A stretch of DNA of 64,000 bases from Pascua guehoae. Its lineage: Eukaryota; Basidiomycota; Tremellomycetes; Trichosporonales; Trichosporonaceae. Of this stretch, positions 23,694 through 34,242 are shown piece after piece. The DNA is taken from assembly GCA_001600415.1 (NCBI GenBank), contig BCJX01000009.1, positions 1,241,925-1,305,924 on the forward strand, read 5' to 3'. Under the pieces are notes generated by a model. That model saw nothing but the letters and a program-made list of their open reading frames with translations, did no database searches and was not told the DNA's origin. The position numbers and the translations under genes are program-made. Within the stretch, counting starts at the first letter, position 1. The number at the start of each line of letters is the position of its first letter.

Positions 23694-25920
23694 CTGCGAG
23701 CGTGGCCGTCGTGTCGAGCTTGGCCCGTCTACGAGGCGGGATGTTGACATTTGCATGTGGATTAACTATAATGTAGTGCATATGCGGGCGCGTGCGTGCG
23801 TGCGAGACGCGATGTCACCAGACCAGACCCGCCTTGCCGTTAGTTTAATGCAGATCACTGCTCTGAGAACGCGGAAGATGCCATGGACAGGGGACTCTGT
23901 GGTGGGCGCGTGTGAACAGCATGTACAGGAGCACGTACATACGCACTGCCCAGTGGGTCGAAACTGGTCATGGCTGATCTAGATAGGCGGCCGCCTGCAA
24001 CTTCCCACTTGGTTTTCTGCAACCTTTTCACTTTTATACACCGACTTACACTACTGACGCCGAGCATTCCACTGGTGTGTGACTACGCGTGCACTGCTCA
24101 CCTGCAGCGTGGAACGTATCGTCCTCTGCGTCGGGGTCGAGTATACGCCCCACCTCTGTCTCTGATGAGTCGCCCATCGACTTCGGCTCGGCAGATCATG
24201 TTCGAATAACCGCTGTACAAAAGGGAATCGATTAGCCAAGTGTTGCCCCTTTCAACAGATCATAGACAAAGCACCGTTATTGGGTTCACTGATGTCGGAG
24301 CGAAGGGGAACCCAAGCACCTGGCGTGAGAGTATACATTTTGCTCTGCAACGCAGTAGGGCTGGGGGCCACCAGCAAACCCAGACGGAGGGGGACTTCGT
24401 CAGGGCCACGACTGTGTTGTAGTTGAGGGAGGCGGAGGTGTGAATAGGGGCGTTGAAGTAACAAATGGAATGTAGAAACATGTAGAATGCCTTGTCTCTT
24501 TCTTTCTGGAATCGGCACCTGTTAGGGGGTCCATTACAGCTGCGTGAGAGGTTGTGTATAAGTGTGTCGAGTAGTGTATATTGCATGTGACGCAGCAAAT
24601 TGGAGACAGTTGCGTCCCGTCGACAGATGTTGTGCTCGTGGCGGTGCCACTCTTTGTTTGTACATCGTCCCATATTGCGGCCAACTTGGCTGGTACATCC
24701 ACTCCTCTCCTCTTCCTCTCTTCACCTCATCCACCCATCCACGGCAGCGAAATCTGATTTGCTGGAACCAAGACACACACGCCATACGCTGAGCGCGGCG
24801 CAGGAGCAAATTGGTCTGGGTGAGGCAGCGGTGGGGACCCAACCCAACAGTGTTCCTGGTGGTTTGTGCGCAGGGCGAAAGGGGAGGGGAGGAAGGAGGG
24901 AGGGAAATATATGGCGCCGCCGGATGCCATGTCCACGAGGTGAACACTCTCTTCTCGTGTTGGCAACCCGTCTTGTCAGCATGGTCAACTCGCTCTAAAA
25001 AACCACCTCACGCCATATCAAACGACACCGAAGGGAAAACCGGAGAGGCACCAACGTATTCTCAGTCACTCACGCTGAGACTGGCCGCGCGCGTTCAAGA
25101 ATATCTATAAACCCCACTGTAATAGTACACGCTCTCGGCCGCATTCTCAGCGACATGTTCATGAAGCGCATCCCCCGAGATGCCGCTCTCGGCTGTATTT
25201 AGGATACCGTTTGGGTATATGGATAGCGCGGCTTCGTGGTGCTATTACACCCACACCAACTGGAACGACTCGCAATGGCAGAAGGGGTATACGACAGCTG
25301 TCGACATAAGGCCGATCAAAAGGCGCAGAGAGGCCGGGTAATGTACGCGGCAGTTGGTCCGCCAGGGATACCTGTTCAAACTGGCTGCTCAGCCTCGCCT
25401 TGCGCTACCAATGGGCGTTTATTGTACAGGTACGACCCCCAAGTATTGAGACTGTCATACAGGAAATGCAGGACAATCTATGTAGGCACCCCGCGTCCCC
25501 CACCCTCGTCCCGAGGTTCTAGTCCTTGATGTACATGGTAGATACTGCAGAACAGTACAATTGCAAGATTGCATTGAGGCACGATATGGTACAATTTGCA
25601 CTGATGCACCGCTTGTTGCTCGTACCGTCGGATTGAGGGGGAGAGTGTCCTTGCCGAGCTCGACGCAGCAGTCTCAATACGCTCGGGTCGCACCTGCATG
25701 TGGGGGTATTTATGAACTGCACCACCCCACAGACAACTTGAAAACAGTTTGTGGCGCAGAGCAGCGCTGCCCGCCCATCGCGCACCAAGAATCGGCTTTT
25801 CCCACCTCAGTCCTGTTGCCACGCTGCTAGTCTACAGGTCTGCGGTGTATGGCGCAGAAGCCAAGGTATTCTTTTACTGAGTGGCACAACAGCACCCAGC
25901 TAGAGCCGAGAAACCATTCC
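23694..25920. other. Intergenic region, no gene recognised
   Basis: About 2.2 kb with only short overlapping open frames and no family motif, consistent exon chain or RNA gene that I can support. Confidence 0.5.
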
Positions 25921-26135
25921 AACCCAGCAACCCAGCAATCCAACAACCCAACAATCCAACAATCCAACAATCCAACAAGCCAAAAACGCCACCGCCACCA
26001 AACCACCCACCTCCAAACCACCACCAACCCAAACCGCCACCAACCAAACCCAAACCCACAAAACAAACCCATCACCACCCATCTCCACGGCCCGTCGCCC
26101 ATCGCCCATCGCCCATCGCCCATCGCCCATTACAC
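25921..26135. repeat. Simple-repeat block: AATCCAACA and CGCCCATCG 9-mers
   Basis: Roughly five 9-bp units of AATCCAACA-type, then an ACC/AAACC-rich stretch, then about five CGCCCATCG units ending just before the tRNA-Pro terminator side. It is strand-asymmetric (C/A on plus), giving long spurious open frames. Confidence 0.8.
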
Positions 26136-26154
26136 ATGAGCGGCAAAAGGACTT

Positions 26155-26236
26155 GGCCCTTGCCCGGATTCGAACCGGGGCCCACTCCCATGAGGCCAAC
26201 CCTAAGAGAGTATGATAACCACTACACCACAAGAGC
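26155..26236 (-). tRNA. tRNA-Pro (AGG) with 9-nt intron
   Basis: 82 nt equals a 73-nt tRNA plus intron. Acceptor GCTCTTG pairs with CAAGGGC and the discriminator is C, as usual for eukaryotic tRNA-Pro. The D stem is GTG/CAT, the anticodon stem CTCTC/GGGAG, the T stem CCCGG/CCGGG with loop TTCGAAT; U8, A14 and U33 are in place. The anticodon loop reads TTAGGG, then a 9-nt intron (TTGGCCTCA) after position 37, then T. A Pol III terminator (TTTT on the minus strand, plus 26145-26148) lies 6 bases downstream. Confidence 0.93.
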
Positions 26237-27475
26237 CACGTCTTCGTCGGCGCGGGGGGTTGGGCGGCGCCGCCGGCCCGTTTCGGCGACAGAAGAGCCG
26301 ACGGCGGGCAAGGGAGGAGGGGTGCATTGAGGCTTGTTGCGAGGACTGGTGTGTGTGTGTGTTTGCGTGTGGAGTGGCTCGTTTGAGCACATGAGTCGGG
26401 TAGAAAGGGGGTGGGAGGGACTGCCAATCGCTCAGGTCTGGCCGCTCGACGGCGGCACGCGTCCAACGTGGCCCATATCAAGGTCTGCCTCGCGCCCATG
26501 GCACAGATGGCAGAGCAGAATGTGTGGGCGTGGACATCTCGCAGGAATTGGGTCCAACCACGGCCCACAAGTCTGCCTGTGTCAGTGCACTTGCACTTGT
26601 GCACAGCAGCCAACCGTCGGCCGTCGGCGGGAGCAAGGACCAAGCCGAGCGGGGCCGAGCACACGACAGTTTGCGATACACTGCAGGCTAGGTCTGCATG
26701 GGCACGCAGCGCAGACAATGGACGCGCACGTGTCCTCGTCCATGCCACACTCTACACCTTCCGTGTGGCCTCCCCCACCCTACATGCCACGCCATTGCGT
26801 GCATGCCCAACTGGCCAGCGACGTCGGATCCTGGCCCAGAACTCCATGCCGTCCCGCCAAACCACCAAACGCCGGCCGACGTAGAGCACACGGACTTGGG
26901 TTGTCTACTGACGTTGTGCAGCGTGGCCTTGCGCGTGGTGAGGGGTAGGTGCCGACCAGGCCACTGGCTCGGTCATGCTGACGCGCTGGGGGCACGGGCG
27001 GGTAGACTTGCCATTCGCCCGACCGAGCTCGGCTTTGCCACTTTGTCTTCGCGTCTTCGCCGCTTTGCCACTGTACTGCCCAACTTGCACCAGCTGGGCG
27101 TCGAGGTCGTAGAGTGGCACCAAGCATGCGGACCCGACCTGCGTGGAGTGAAGAGCCGATCCTACTCCGGTACCGGTGCCAAGGCGGGTTGGGAAATGTC
27201 GATTCCCACGCAACGGTCCCGAAGTGCACCCTACAAGGTAGCATACGACGCTGCGCGATGCATCTCGGGACCGAAGAGTGGTCCTTGTGCAACCTTGGCA
27301 TGTGGGTGTGGAGCAAGCGAGGCACAATAAACCATTCGCCCATTCGCGTGCCTGTTCCTGCCTGTGCCTGGCCGCTTAAGGAAGGCAAAAGTGTGTTTTT
27401 GGAACCAGAGGGGTGTGTCCATCATGGCATAAAGTGGCATTTTTGTCATAAAGCGGAATGGAATGTGTGGGTGCT
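26237..27475. other. Intergenic region upstream of tRNA-Pro
   Basis: About 1.2 kb. Open frames overlap in several frames on both strands without codon bias or motifs; nothing supportable was found. Confidence 0.5.
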
Positions 27476-29488
27476 CTAGTCGAGCTTCCACAGCCACATG
27501 GGGTGGACGTGTTGACGAGGTGGGGGTGGCTTGGGTGGGGGACTGACATAGACCCCCAGCGGCACCACCTCTCGCGGGCTACCGACTTTGAACGTCTGAG
27601 GCGTCTCGGGGTCTGAGGAGACCTGTACCCGTCAGCACTTAGGATCAAGCAAGCATCGACTCACACCAATAATGCCTCGCGTCGATCCCAGTCCTCCGAC
27701 TTGCACGCCGTCAAAGTGCACCGAGTCGCGACCGCCACGGCGGATCACGAGCTGGACTCGGAGCTCTGGAGGATCGTCCGTGGTCAGACGCACGGCGCCC
27801 GTGATGTGGTATGAAAAGACACCCTTGTCGGTGACGCGTTTAGATCGCCCGGCAAAGAAGAGAGGAGGGACATGTCGAGAGGGAAGACCTGAAGAGAGGA
27901 GGTCGATATTGAAATTCACGGATGTTTGTGCAATCTGGGAGCGTCCAGGCCCGAAGTCGTAGTGATCGCCCCGGTGTACCATTGTGGGTAACTCGTGCTC
28001 GGCTACCACTTTGAGCGTCGCGATACCCCACGTCATCAGGGTTGGAGGGCTACCGCGTGTCGACGTGCAGACCCACTGGCCCGTGATTCCTGCCCAGTCC
28101 CCATGAAGGAGAGACACGTCGGAAAGGGGGCGACGGGGGCCAAGCGGTGCCACTGCTCGTGCTAGGCCGTTCAAGGTTTGTCGCGGATACCGCGCGAGTG
28201 CGACTAACCGTGAGCCACATAGACAAGGGGGTAAGGAGCTCCCTGGGCATCCTGGGTAGGGAAATCTCCAGTTTCTGCCGCCCATACCAACATCTCCCAC
28301 CTTTGGTACAACTCACAAAGTTTAGACTGCAATTCCTTGATCTCGCTCCACACCACCCGCCCGCGCAGGTCAAACGGCGGCACGTACACGGTCTGAAGGA
28401 CACTCTTGGTGCGCACCGGCGATTTCATCATGTCCGCGTACAGACACTCGATGTGACTCAGCGCCTGGAGAGCTCGGTAGATGCTGGCGGGGCCGCTGTC
28501 GACGTCGTCACAAGAGTCGAAGCATGCGTTTGTCGCAGTGAGGACATGGGCCATGTCCCCGAGTATTGATGAGGCAACGAAAAGCTCGACGAGCTCATTC
28601 CCGTCCAAGACACGAGCGCAACTAGCTTTGGGGGAACCAGGAATTGCAGAGGCACCACCAGAAATACCAGTGGGAGTCATCGCACGAGCGCGAGCGCGAG
28701 CAGGAGGCGAGCCAGGGCCCGTCACCGCGGCCGATTGAGCGCTGGGAAGTTTACTCGAATCGGGCTTGAGGTCCCGCAGTTCGAGCAAAAGGTTGCACAG
28801 GAAAAGGATTCGTGGCGCATTGTCCAAGGCTGTAACGTACTCTGGTGGACATGGCAGTTGGACGGGTTCGAGGTCGAGAAGGTCAAAGTCGTCAGTGCCA
28901 AGATCCACCTTCCACTCGATGTCGGTTGGCTCGACGTAGAGGGAATCGCGGTCAATCGAGTGTGTGAACGTGGGCCAAGCCTGCTAGACGCGGTCAGCTC
29001 TATTGTGGAGGACAGATCCGTGGCCTTGGCAGTGTTCGAGACTGGGCTCCTGCTGGCGCCATTGAGGTCCAGCACAACACACCTAGCATCCAGAATCATT
29101 TGGTGCTAAATGAGTCCCCCGGCACACTGCTCACGCTGCACCAACTTACCTTGGGTCCCCGCTGCGCCTTACGCCACGACCTCGCATGCGCAGGCGCCTG
29201 CACCCATCTCCGATAGAGGGAGCGAGCGACCTCGACCTGGCGTCAGAGTCCTGGATCATCGGTACCAAGTAGCAGAGAAGGGTAGGGGGACGCGTCCACT
29301 TTAGAACGGCGCCACGACGATAACCTGCTAGCCATATTCACTACCCCGCCCGGCCCCGGGCCGTCTCCATCGCATGTACTCTCAAGCATGCCTGTGAGAC
29401 GCACCTTGAGCATTGTCGCAATCTCGCGACTTGTCGGGGTGTCAAGAGGAAGATGTTTGAGGATACAGGAGTATACCTGGTGTGTGAG
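27476..29488 (-). CDS. Unassigned multi-exon protein (possibly continuous with the upstream disordered exon)
   Basis: Exon chain 29405-29488, 29150-29236, 28209-28980, 27665-28152 and 27476-27622. All donors (GTGCGT, GTAAGT, GTTAGT, GTGAGT) and acceptors keep phase and give about 525 codons to a TAG. The first two exons read LKHLPLDTPTSREIATMLK and VEVARSLYRRWV. This helical Leu/Trp pattern is faintly like a TFIIS N-terminal (LW) domain, but too weak to claim. The large third exon has helical segments (RILFLCNLLLELRDL, NELVELFVASS). The fourth looks beta-rich, and the C-terminus is Pro-rich, ending MWLWKLD. I do not recognise the family. The 5' end is unresolved: the chain begins phase 0 after an ACAG acceptor and probably continues into the Ser/Pro-rich exon at 29574-30521, but no convincing donor was found there. 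Confidence 0.55.
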
Positions 29489-30521
29489 CTGTTTTCTCGG
29501 AGCCGCAGCGCACCTCTGGCGGCCACCTGGCAAAGGGCAGCCGGAAAGGAACGACCCAATCCGGACCGGCTGAGCGTGTCGAGGACGACGACGAGATGCG
29601 GCTGTGGGGAATGGGCATCGGGGTGTAGTTGCGTGGCCTCTGGCCGGGGTATCTTGCGGGACTGCGCGACTCTAAACCGTAGTAGCTCGTCCGCTTGCCC
29701 GCACTCGCAGCACTGGTGTTCATGTCCGACACTGAAGTGCGTGACAGGCCCAGTACGCCATACGATGACGCGTACGCCTGTCGCTGGCGCTCGGCGCCGT
29801 CGTACTGGTTGCGCGGGTAGGGCGGGCTCTGTCCCGGGTACCTCGGCGTCGGGCTCGACGCTCCACGATAGGGACTGACGCGGTCGCCGCCGGCAACGTT
29901 GGAGCTCCCCACGTTGCGTTCTGGCGTATACGGTCTGAAAGGGGGGTCGTATGCCCGTCGCTCGGGCTCACCGACGCCGTACTCTCGTGCCCCTTGGCTT
30001 TGGCCGTCCGGCACCGACTGCACCGACCTCATTGAGGACGATGACGGGATACGCCCATGGACTCCGGGATGGCTTTGAGTGTGTTGATGCATGGACTCGG
30101 GTATCGGGTACTTCGTCCCTAACCCGTGGTAGCTCACGCGTTTGCCATGATCACTGGGGCTCGTATTCGACACGGCGGGGTGTTGGAGAGTGCCGAGTCT
30201 GCCATACGCGGCCTCGTACGCCTGCTGCGCACGTTCGCCGTCGTTCTTGTCCTTGTCCTCTTTGGACTTGGACCGGGGCTCGGCTTCGCTCTGGCCATCG
30301 TCCGAGTAGGCCGAAGACGCCGAGGGGGCCGAATAGGCGCTATCGACGCTCGCCATCGTGGCCACACTCGCCACGCTTGCGATGCTGCTGCGCGACGCGC
30401 GCCGTTGGCGGATCTCAGCGCTCAGGCGGTTCACCCCGCGCACGGCGTGCGAGCGGCGTAGCACTGGGGCCGGGGATGGAGGGGTGGAGGGTAGTGGTCT
30501 CGATATCGGGTTGCCGTTCAT
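29442..30521 (-). CDS. Ser/Pro/Tyr-rich disordered protein or N-terminal exon, with internal duplication
   Basis: Open frame from ATG at 30521 (MNGNPISRPLPSTPPS) to a stop at 29442. The first 320 residues are low-complexity and look genuinely coded. They contain two related copies of about 77-80 residues: residues 94-170 (DGERAQQAYEAAYGRLG ... RIPSSSSMRS) and 241-317 (DGAERQRQAYASSYGVLG ... RISSSSSTRS). Beyond residue ~320 the sequence loses this character, so a splice donor probably lies near 29545-29575, joining to the minus-strand chain that begins at 29488. It could instead end here as its own gene. A basic, Ser-rich N-terminus and an acidic/Lys stretch (SKSKEDKDKNDGE) are visible. No domain is recognised. 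Confidence 0.5.
   Translation of the reverse strand: MNGNPISRPLPSTPPSPAPVLRRSHAVRGVNRLSAEIRQRRASRSSIASVASVATMASVDSAYSAPSASSAYSDDGQSEAEPRSKSKEDKDKNDGERAQQAYEAAYGRLGTLQHPAVSNTSPSDHGKRVSYHGLGTKYPIPESMHQHTQSHPGVHGRIPSSSSMRSVQSVPDGQSQGAREYGVGEPERRAYDPPFRPYTPERNVGSSNVAGGDRVSPYRGASSPTPRYPGQSPPYPRNQYDGAERQRQAYASSYGVLGLSRTSVSDMNTSAASAGKRTSYYGLESRSPARYPGQRPRNYTPMPIPHSRISSSSSTRSAGPDWVVPFRLPFARWPPEVRCGSEKTAHTPGILLYPQTSSS
29574..30242 (-). repeat. Protein-level internal duplication (two ~78-residue copies)
   Basis: Copy 1 is coded at about 30012-30242 and copy 2 at about 29574-29801. Shared landmarks in order are QAYxxxYGxLG, VSxxxxSxxxxGKRxSYxGL, then RIxSSSSxRS. Spacing of the landmarks is nearly identical, so this is a duplication rather than composition. 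Confidence 0.8.
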
Positions 30522-31844
30522 TGTTCATCGGGGGTCCGCGGGTCCGCGGGGGAAGGGGGGCCGGGCGGGGAGGCTGTCGGGGAAGGAGTGTTGGGGGGAG
30601 GAGATAGGAGAGCAACGAGTGGGAGAGTCGCACCTGGGAAAGTTATGAGGGGGGGCGTACGAGGGAGGTAAGTTGAAGGAGGCTGTGTACGACGGAGGTA
30701 CGTTGAAGGAGGCTGTGTCCAAGGGAAGGAGGGTGCTCGGTGCGCTTGAGTGTCCGTCCGAGTAGGGTGGCGCGGGTGTAAACAATAGATAGGAGACGAG
30801 ACGGGGCGGCGGGAGATGATGGTACAAGTGACGAAGGTGAGGAAAGAGCGAGCACAAAAGCACCAGGCAGGGCCCAAGAAAGAACGATGGAGTGTTAGAC
30901 GTCAGAACAGAGGAGAAGAGGAGAGAGGGAGAGGGAGAGGGCGAAGAGGCAAGAGAAGCAGAAGCACAAGACAAAAGCCAAAGAGATGTGCGATTGCCGG
31001 GTGCGTGTCAAGCGTGACCCTGCGGGGTAAATATGTGCACGGCCCATGGCGCCCCGCATGGATATCCACCCGCCACATGCACCACCAGCACCGCCACTGT
31101 CCCGTCAGATCCGTCTCTCTCTCTCTCTCTCGTACGTCTCCGCAGTCAATGCCCACTCCTACATGCTTGCTTCTGTACTGCTGCCACACACCGCGTCCCA
31201 CGGCTGCCTTGGTCGTTCTTGTTACCTCGCCCTTGCTCTCCTACGCCTAAAGACGTCCCTCTCCCCGACTTTCGTGACTCCCTCGTCGACCTCATCACAC
31301 CCCTCCGATCCCTTGGCCCTCTCACCGCTGCTCGTCCTCACTCCCCTCGCCGCTCTCATACAGCTGGCTTACATTCAGATATCCGATGCTAACGTATGGA
31401 ATGCAGTACTACGCAGGGGAAACATGTGGTCGGCTGCGCATGTCGAACTCGTGTGTTGACAGGCGCTAGCCAAGGCGACGGCGGTGAGCGCAGGTGCGCA
31501 CCGGCGTGCATGCTGTGCGTTTGTCGTGGGCCAGTCCGGCTTTTGCTAGCGTGGCTGGCTTGTTTCGTGCTCCTCTGTTCTCTGCCTCTGCAAAGCTGGA
31601 ATACAACTCCCGCCGCGTGCCGGCGATCCATGCAAGACGGCGCCGGCCGCGTGTGCCAATAGTCTAGGTCTTGGGAGTAGGATGGTGTGGGTTGGGGGGG
31701 AGGGGGTGGGGGGGGAGTGCGAATGGGTGAGATTGGGTAGGTGAGTGGAAGGTGGGTCTGTAGGGGTTGCCTGCACTCGGTCTACCCTAGTGTCGACTGC
31801 CTCTCGAGGCACGAGTCAGCGCCTACTCGGCGCAGGTCGACAAT
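30522..31844. other. Intergenic region
   Basis: Holds the promoter side of the disordered gene (GA-rich on plus, CT-rich on the transcribed strand, including GGGAGA repeats near 30925-30945) and the CAF40 3' region. No further gene was recognised. Confidence 0.5.
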
Positions 31845-33291
31845 TTACTCGGCACGCTCGTTCAGGTTGACGAGGAGCGTTTGCAGGCAGCGCTTGGTCA
31901 CGAGGTCGCCCTTGAGAAGACCCGCGAAAGTGCCGTCCCGGAGCGGCTCGGGGAGACATGCGCGGAGTGCCTCGCGTGCCCTGGGATGTAAGTAGGATGA
32001 AGGAGATAGTGGCAACGACAGCCACCAGTATGTCGACTAGTACCCGCAACGGGGCTGTCGCATTACATAGTGTGCACGGCTAGAACAGCGTCCACGCCCG
32101 GGGCGACGCCGCCAGTGCAACTCACCTTGGGTTGTCGCTCATGCGGAGGTAGCAGCGCACGACATGCTTGAGGAGGCGGACCGCCTGGGTCTCGACGAGT
32201 GCCGAGACCATGTTGGAGAGGACGGCGCCGACGGCGTAGAAGCGCTCGTACGTTTGGCAAATGTACTGCAGGCCGAGGTCGTCGAGGAGAATCTTCTGGA
32301 CGATAAAGATGGCGACCGTCTTTGAGAGCTCCGAGCCCGTTTCCATGATGCGGAGGCAGAGGGGGATAATCTCGGTCGACAGGAGAAAGTTGATCACGTC
32401 CGAGTTGTCGTTTTGCTTTACGAGCGCGCCAATCACGCCGAGCGACGTGAGACGGAGGTATTCAAACGGCCGTGTCTTGCTGGTCGTGTTGAGGAACGGG
32501 TAGAGGAAGAGCGGAATGTGGGCGTTGAGGAAGAGACTGCGCGTCTCCGAGTGGCTCGCAACGCACTGCAGGAGCGCGAGCGCGTTGCATACGCGGTTTG
32601 AGGCGTGCGCCGTCAAGACCGGAGGCGAGAGGGCGGGGTAGACGTTGACAATCTCGAGGAGCAGCGACGACATGATGCCTGCAGGGGAAACCAGTGGACA
32701 TCGGGCGACGGGTGGCAGCAGAGCGACGGAGCGACGAACAGCAAGTGGCAAGTGTTTGCGGGGCGGCATGGAGGAAATTGCGTCAGCACTGACCCCTCTA
32801 TGTCCATCTCGGCCATCTCGGCCATTCTGCCCATGTAAAAAGGCTTACCAAATCCACCCCACAGAACGAGCGCCAGGTCCTCGTACATTTCGCGCTTCTT
32901 GCTCAGCTCGAGGAGGGCCGTCTCGCGCGTCTCGGGGTCGAGCAGCTCGGTGATGAGGAGGTAAATCTTCTCTTCCTCTGAGCCTGCGGGAGGCGGATTC
33001 CCGTTCGGGAGGAGCAGGAGCTTGCCCGTCCCCTGGGCTGGAGTCGCAACACCGGGGGGCGCAAATGTGTTCCCTTGGCCACTGGCAGAATTGCTCAGCC
33101 CACCACTTCCGGGCCCACCGCCCTGGGATCCGCTGCCAGGTAAGGCGTGACCGCTGCCCGGGGTCGGGGGGTTGTTGAGGTGCTGGGCGAGGTTGTTGAG
33201 CAGGAGCGGCGCAGACGTCGGCCCGCCGGCGCCAGTCCCCAGGCTACCACCGAGGGCGTCGCGGTTCATCTGCTGCTGCTGCTGCTGATGT

Positions 33292-33326
<35 letters not shown>

Positions 33327-33449
33327 CTGCTGCTGTTGTTGCTGCTGCTGGGCATGCGCTTGAGCCTGCGCCTGCGCCTGCTGCAGTGCCGACGCCCGAG
33401 ACGCAGGCATGTCCTGCGAGAATCCCGCGTATGCGCGGCCGCCGTACAT
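31845..33449 (-). CDS. CAF40: CCR4-NOT complex subunit CAF40/CNOT9 (Rcd1 family)
   Basis: Armadillo-fold subunit of the CCR4-NOT deadenylase complex, which binds NOT1 and recruits mRNA-specific repressors. Exons are 32849-33449, 32126-32678 and 31845-31980, giving 429 residues. The introns (170 and 145 bp; GTAAGC and GTGAGT donors) keep phase. The Rcd1 domain starts at about residue 155 ([30 protein letters not shown]), crosses the first splice ([15 protein letters not shown]) into [42 protein letters not shown] and [13 protein letters not shown], and ends [20 protein letters not shown]. The first 150 residues are a Gln/Gly/Pro-rich extension with a long polyglutamine tract. The ATG at 33449 ([10 protein letters not shown]) is chosen because upstream in-frame sequence is low-complexity. 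Identity is near certain. Confidence 0.95.
33270..33350 (-). repeat. Polyglutamine-coding CAG/CAA tract in CAF40
   Basis: 27 codons coding 20 Gln, one His and six Gln in the N-terminal extension. CAG and CAA are mixed, which usually limits slippage. Confidence 0.95.
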
Positions 33450-34072
33450 GGCCGAGCTGCGCGCGGGGGCGCGTGGGTTGAGCGTCAAGGGGGGGGAGAG
33501 GGGTTGGGGAGAGGCCGACGCGGAGATGGCGCGGCCAGAGATGCCTATGATGGGTCGGTCGAGATGCGAGGCGCCCCCGTCGGGGCGGAGAAGGGCCGGA
33601 TGGTGGGAGGTGAGGGAGGGGTGGCCCGAGTGGGCGGAGGCGGGGTGGACGGTGCGGAGATGGGGTGAGATGCGTGGGTATGAGTTGCGGATGCAAGATG
33701 GTTGATGGATGAAGTGAGTGTTCTGTGCGCGACGAGTTGGAGTTGTGACGGTCATGTCGGTGACAGCAGCAGCAGCGAGCGCGGGCGTGGGCGTGGGCAG
33801 CGGGTAGCACCAGGCCAGGAGGCCAGGAGGGCAATACAGAACGGGCACGAGGGCAGAAGGCGCGCCCAGGCGGTGAGGCGGTGGCCGCGGTGGGTGGCAC
33901 AAAGGCTGAGGACATGGCTCCCCGCCCAGCTAGCCAGCTAGCGCCAGCTTCTGGCCCCGAGGCATGCCTGGCATTGCACAATTAGAGCCACGCGTCCCAG
34001 TCATTATATTTCGGCGTTTTGTCAAATGTGGCACATTGACCCCTCGTTGTGTGGTTCATCATGAAACTTCAA

Positions 34073-34102
34073 TGCATCATCATCATCATCATCATCATCA
34101 TG
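34073..34102. repeat. CAT trinucleotide microsatellite, about 10 copies
   Basis: Uninterrupted CAT repeats between CAF40 (start 33449) and the end of the eIF4E-like gene (34243). It makes a spurious polyhistidine frame on the plus strand. Confidence 0.9.
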
Positions 34103-34242
34103 TGCGTGTGCGACTCAACCTATCTACATACACAGAACAAGCTATAAAACAGACTGCATACTCTCTCGAGCCACGCCAGACTGCGGACATGCATGCCCGC
34201 ATGCACACCACCCCTCGTCGCCACATGAGGCGTAAGGACGAG

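Noticed and set aside
25921..26135. Asn/Pro/Gln-rich open frames in the CAA/CCA block
   Set aside because: Simple-sequence DNA next to a tRNA gene; frames are open on both strands only because stop codons are absent from the repeat units.
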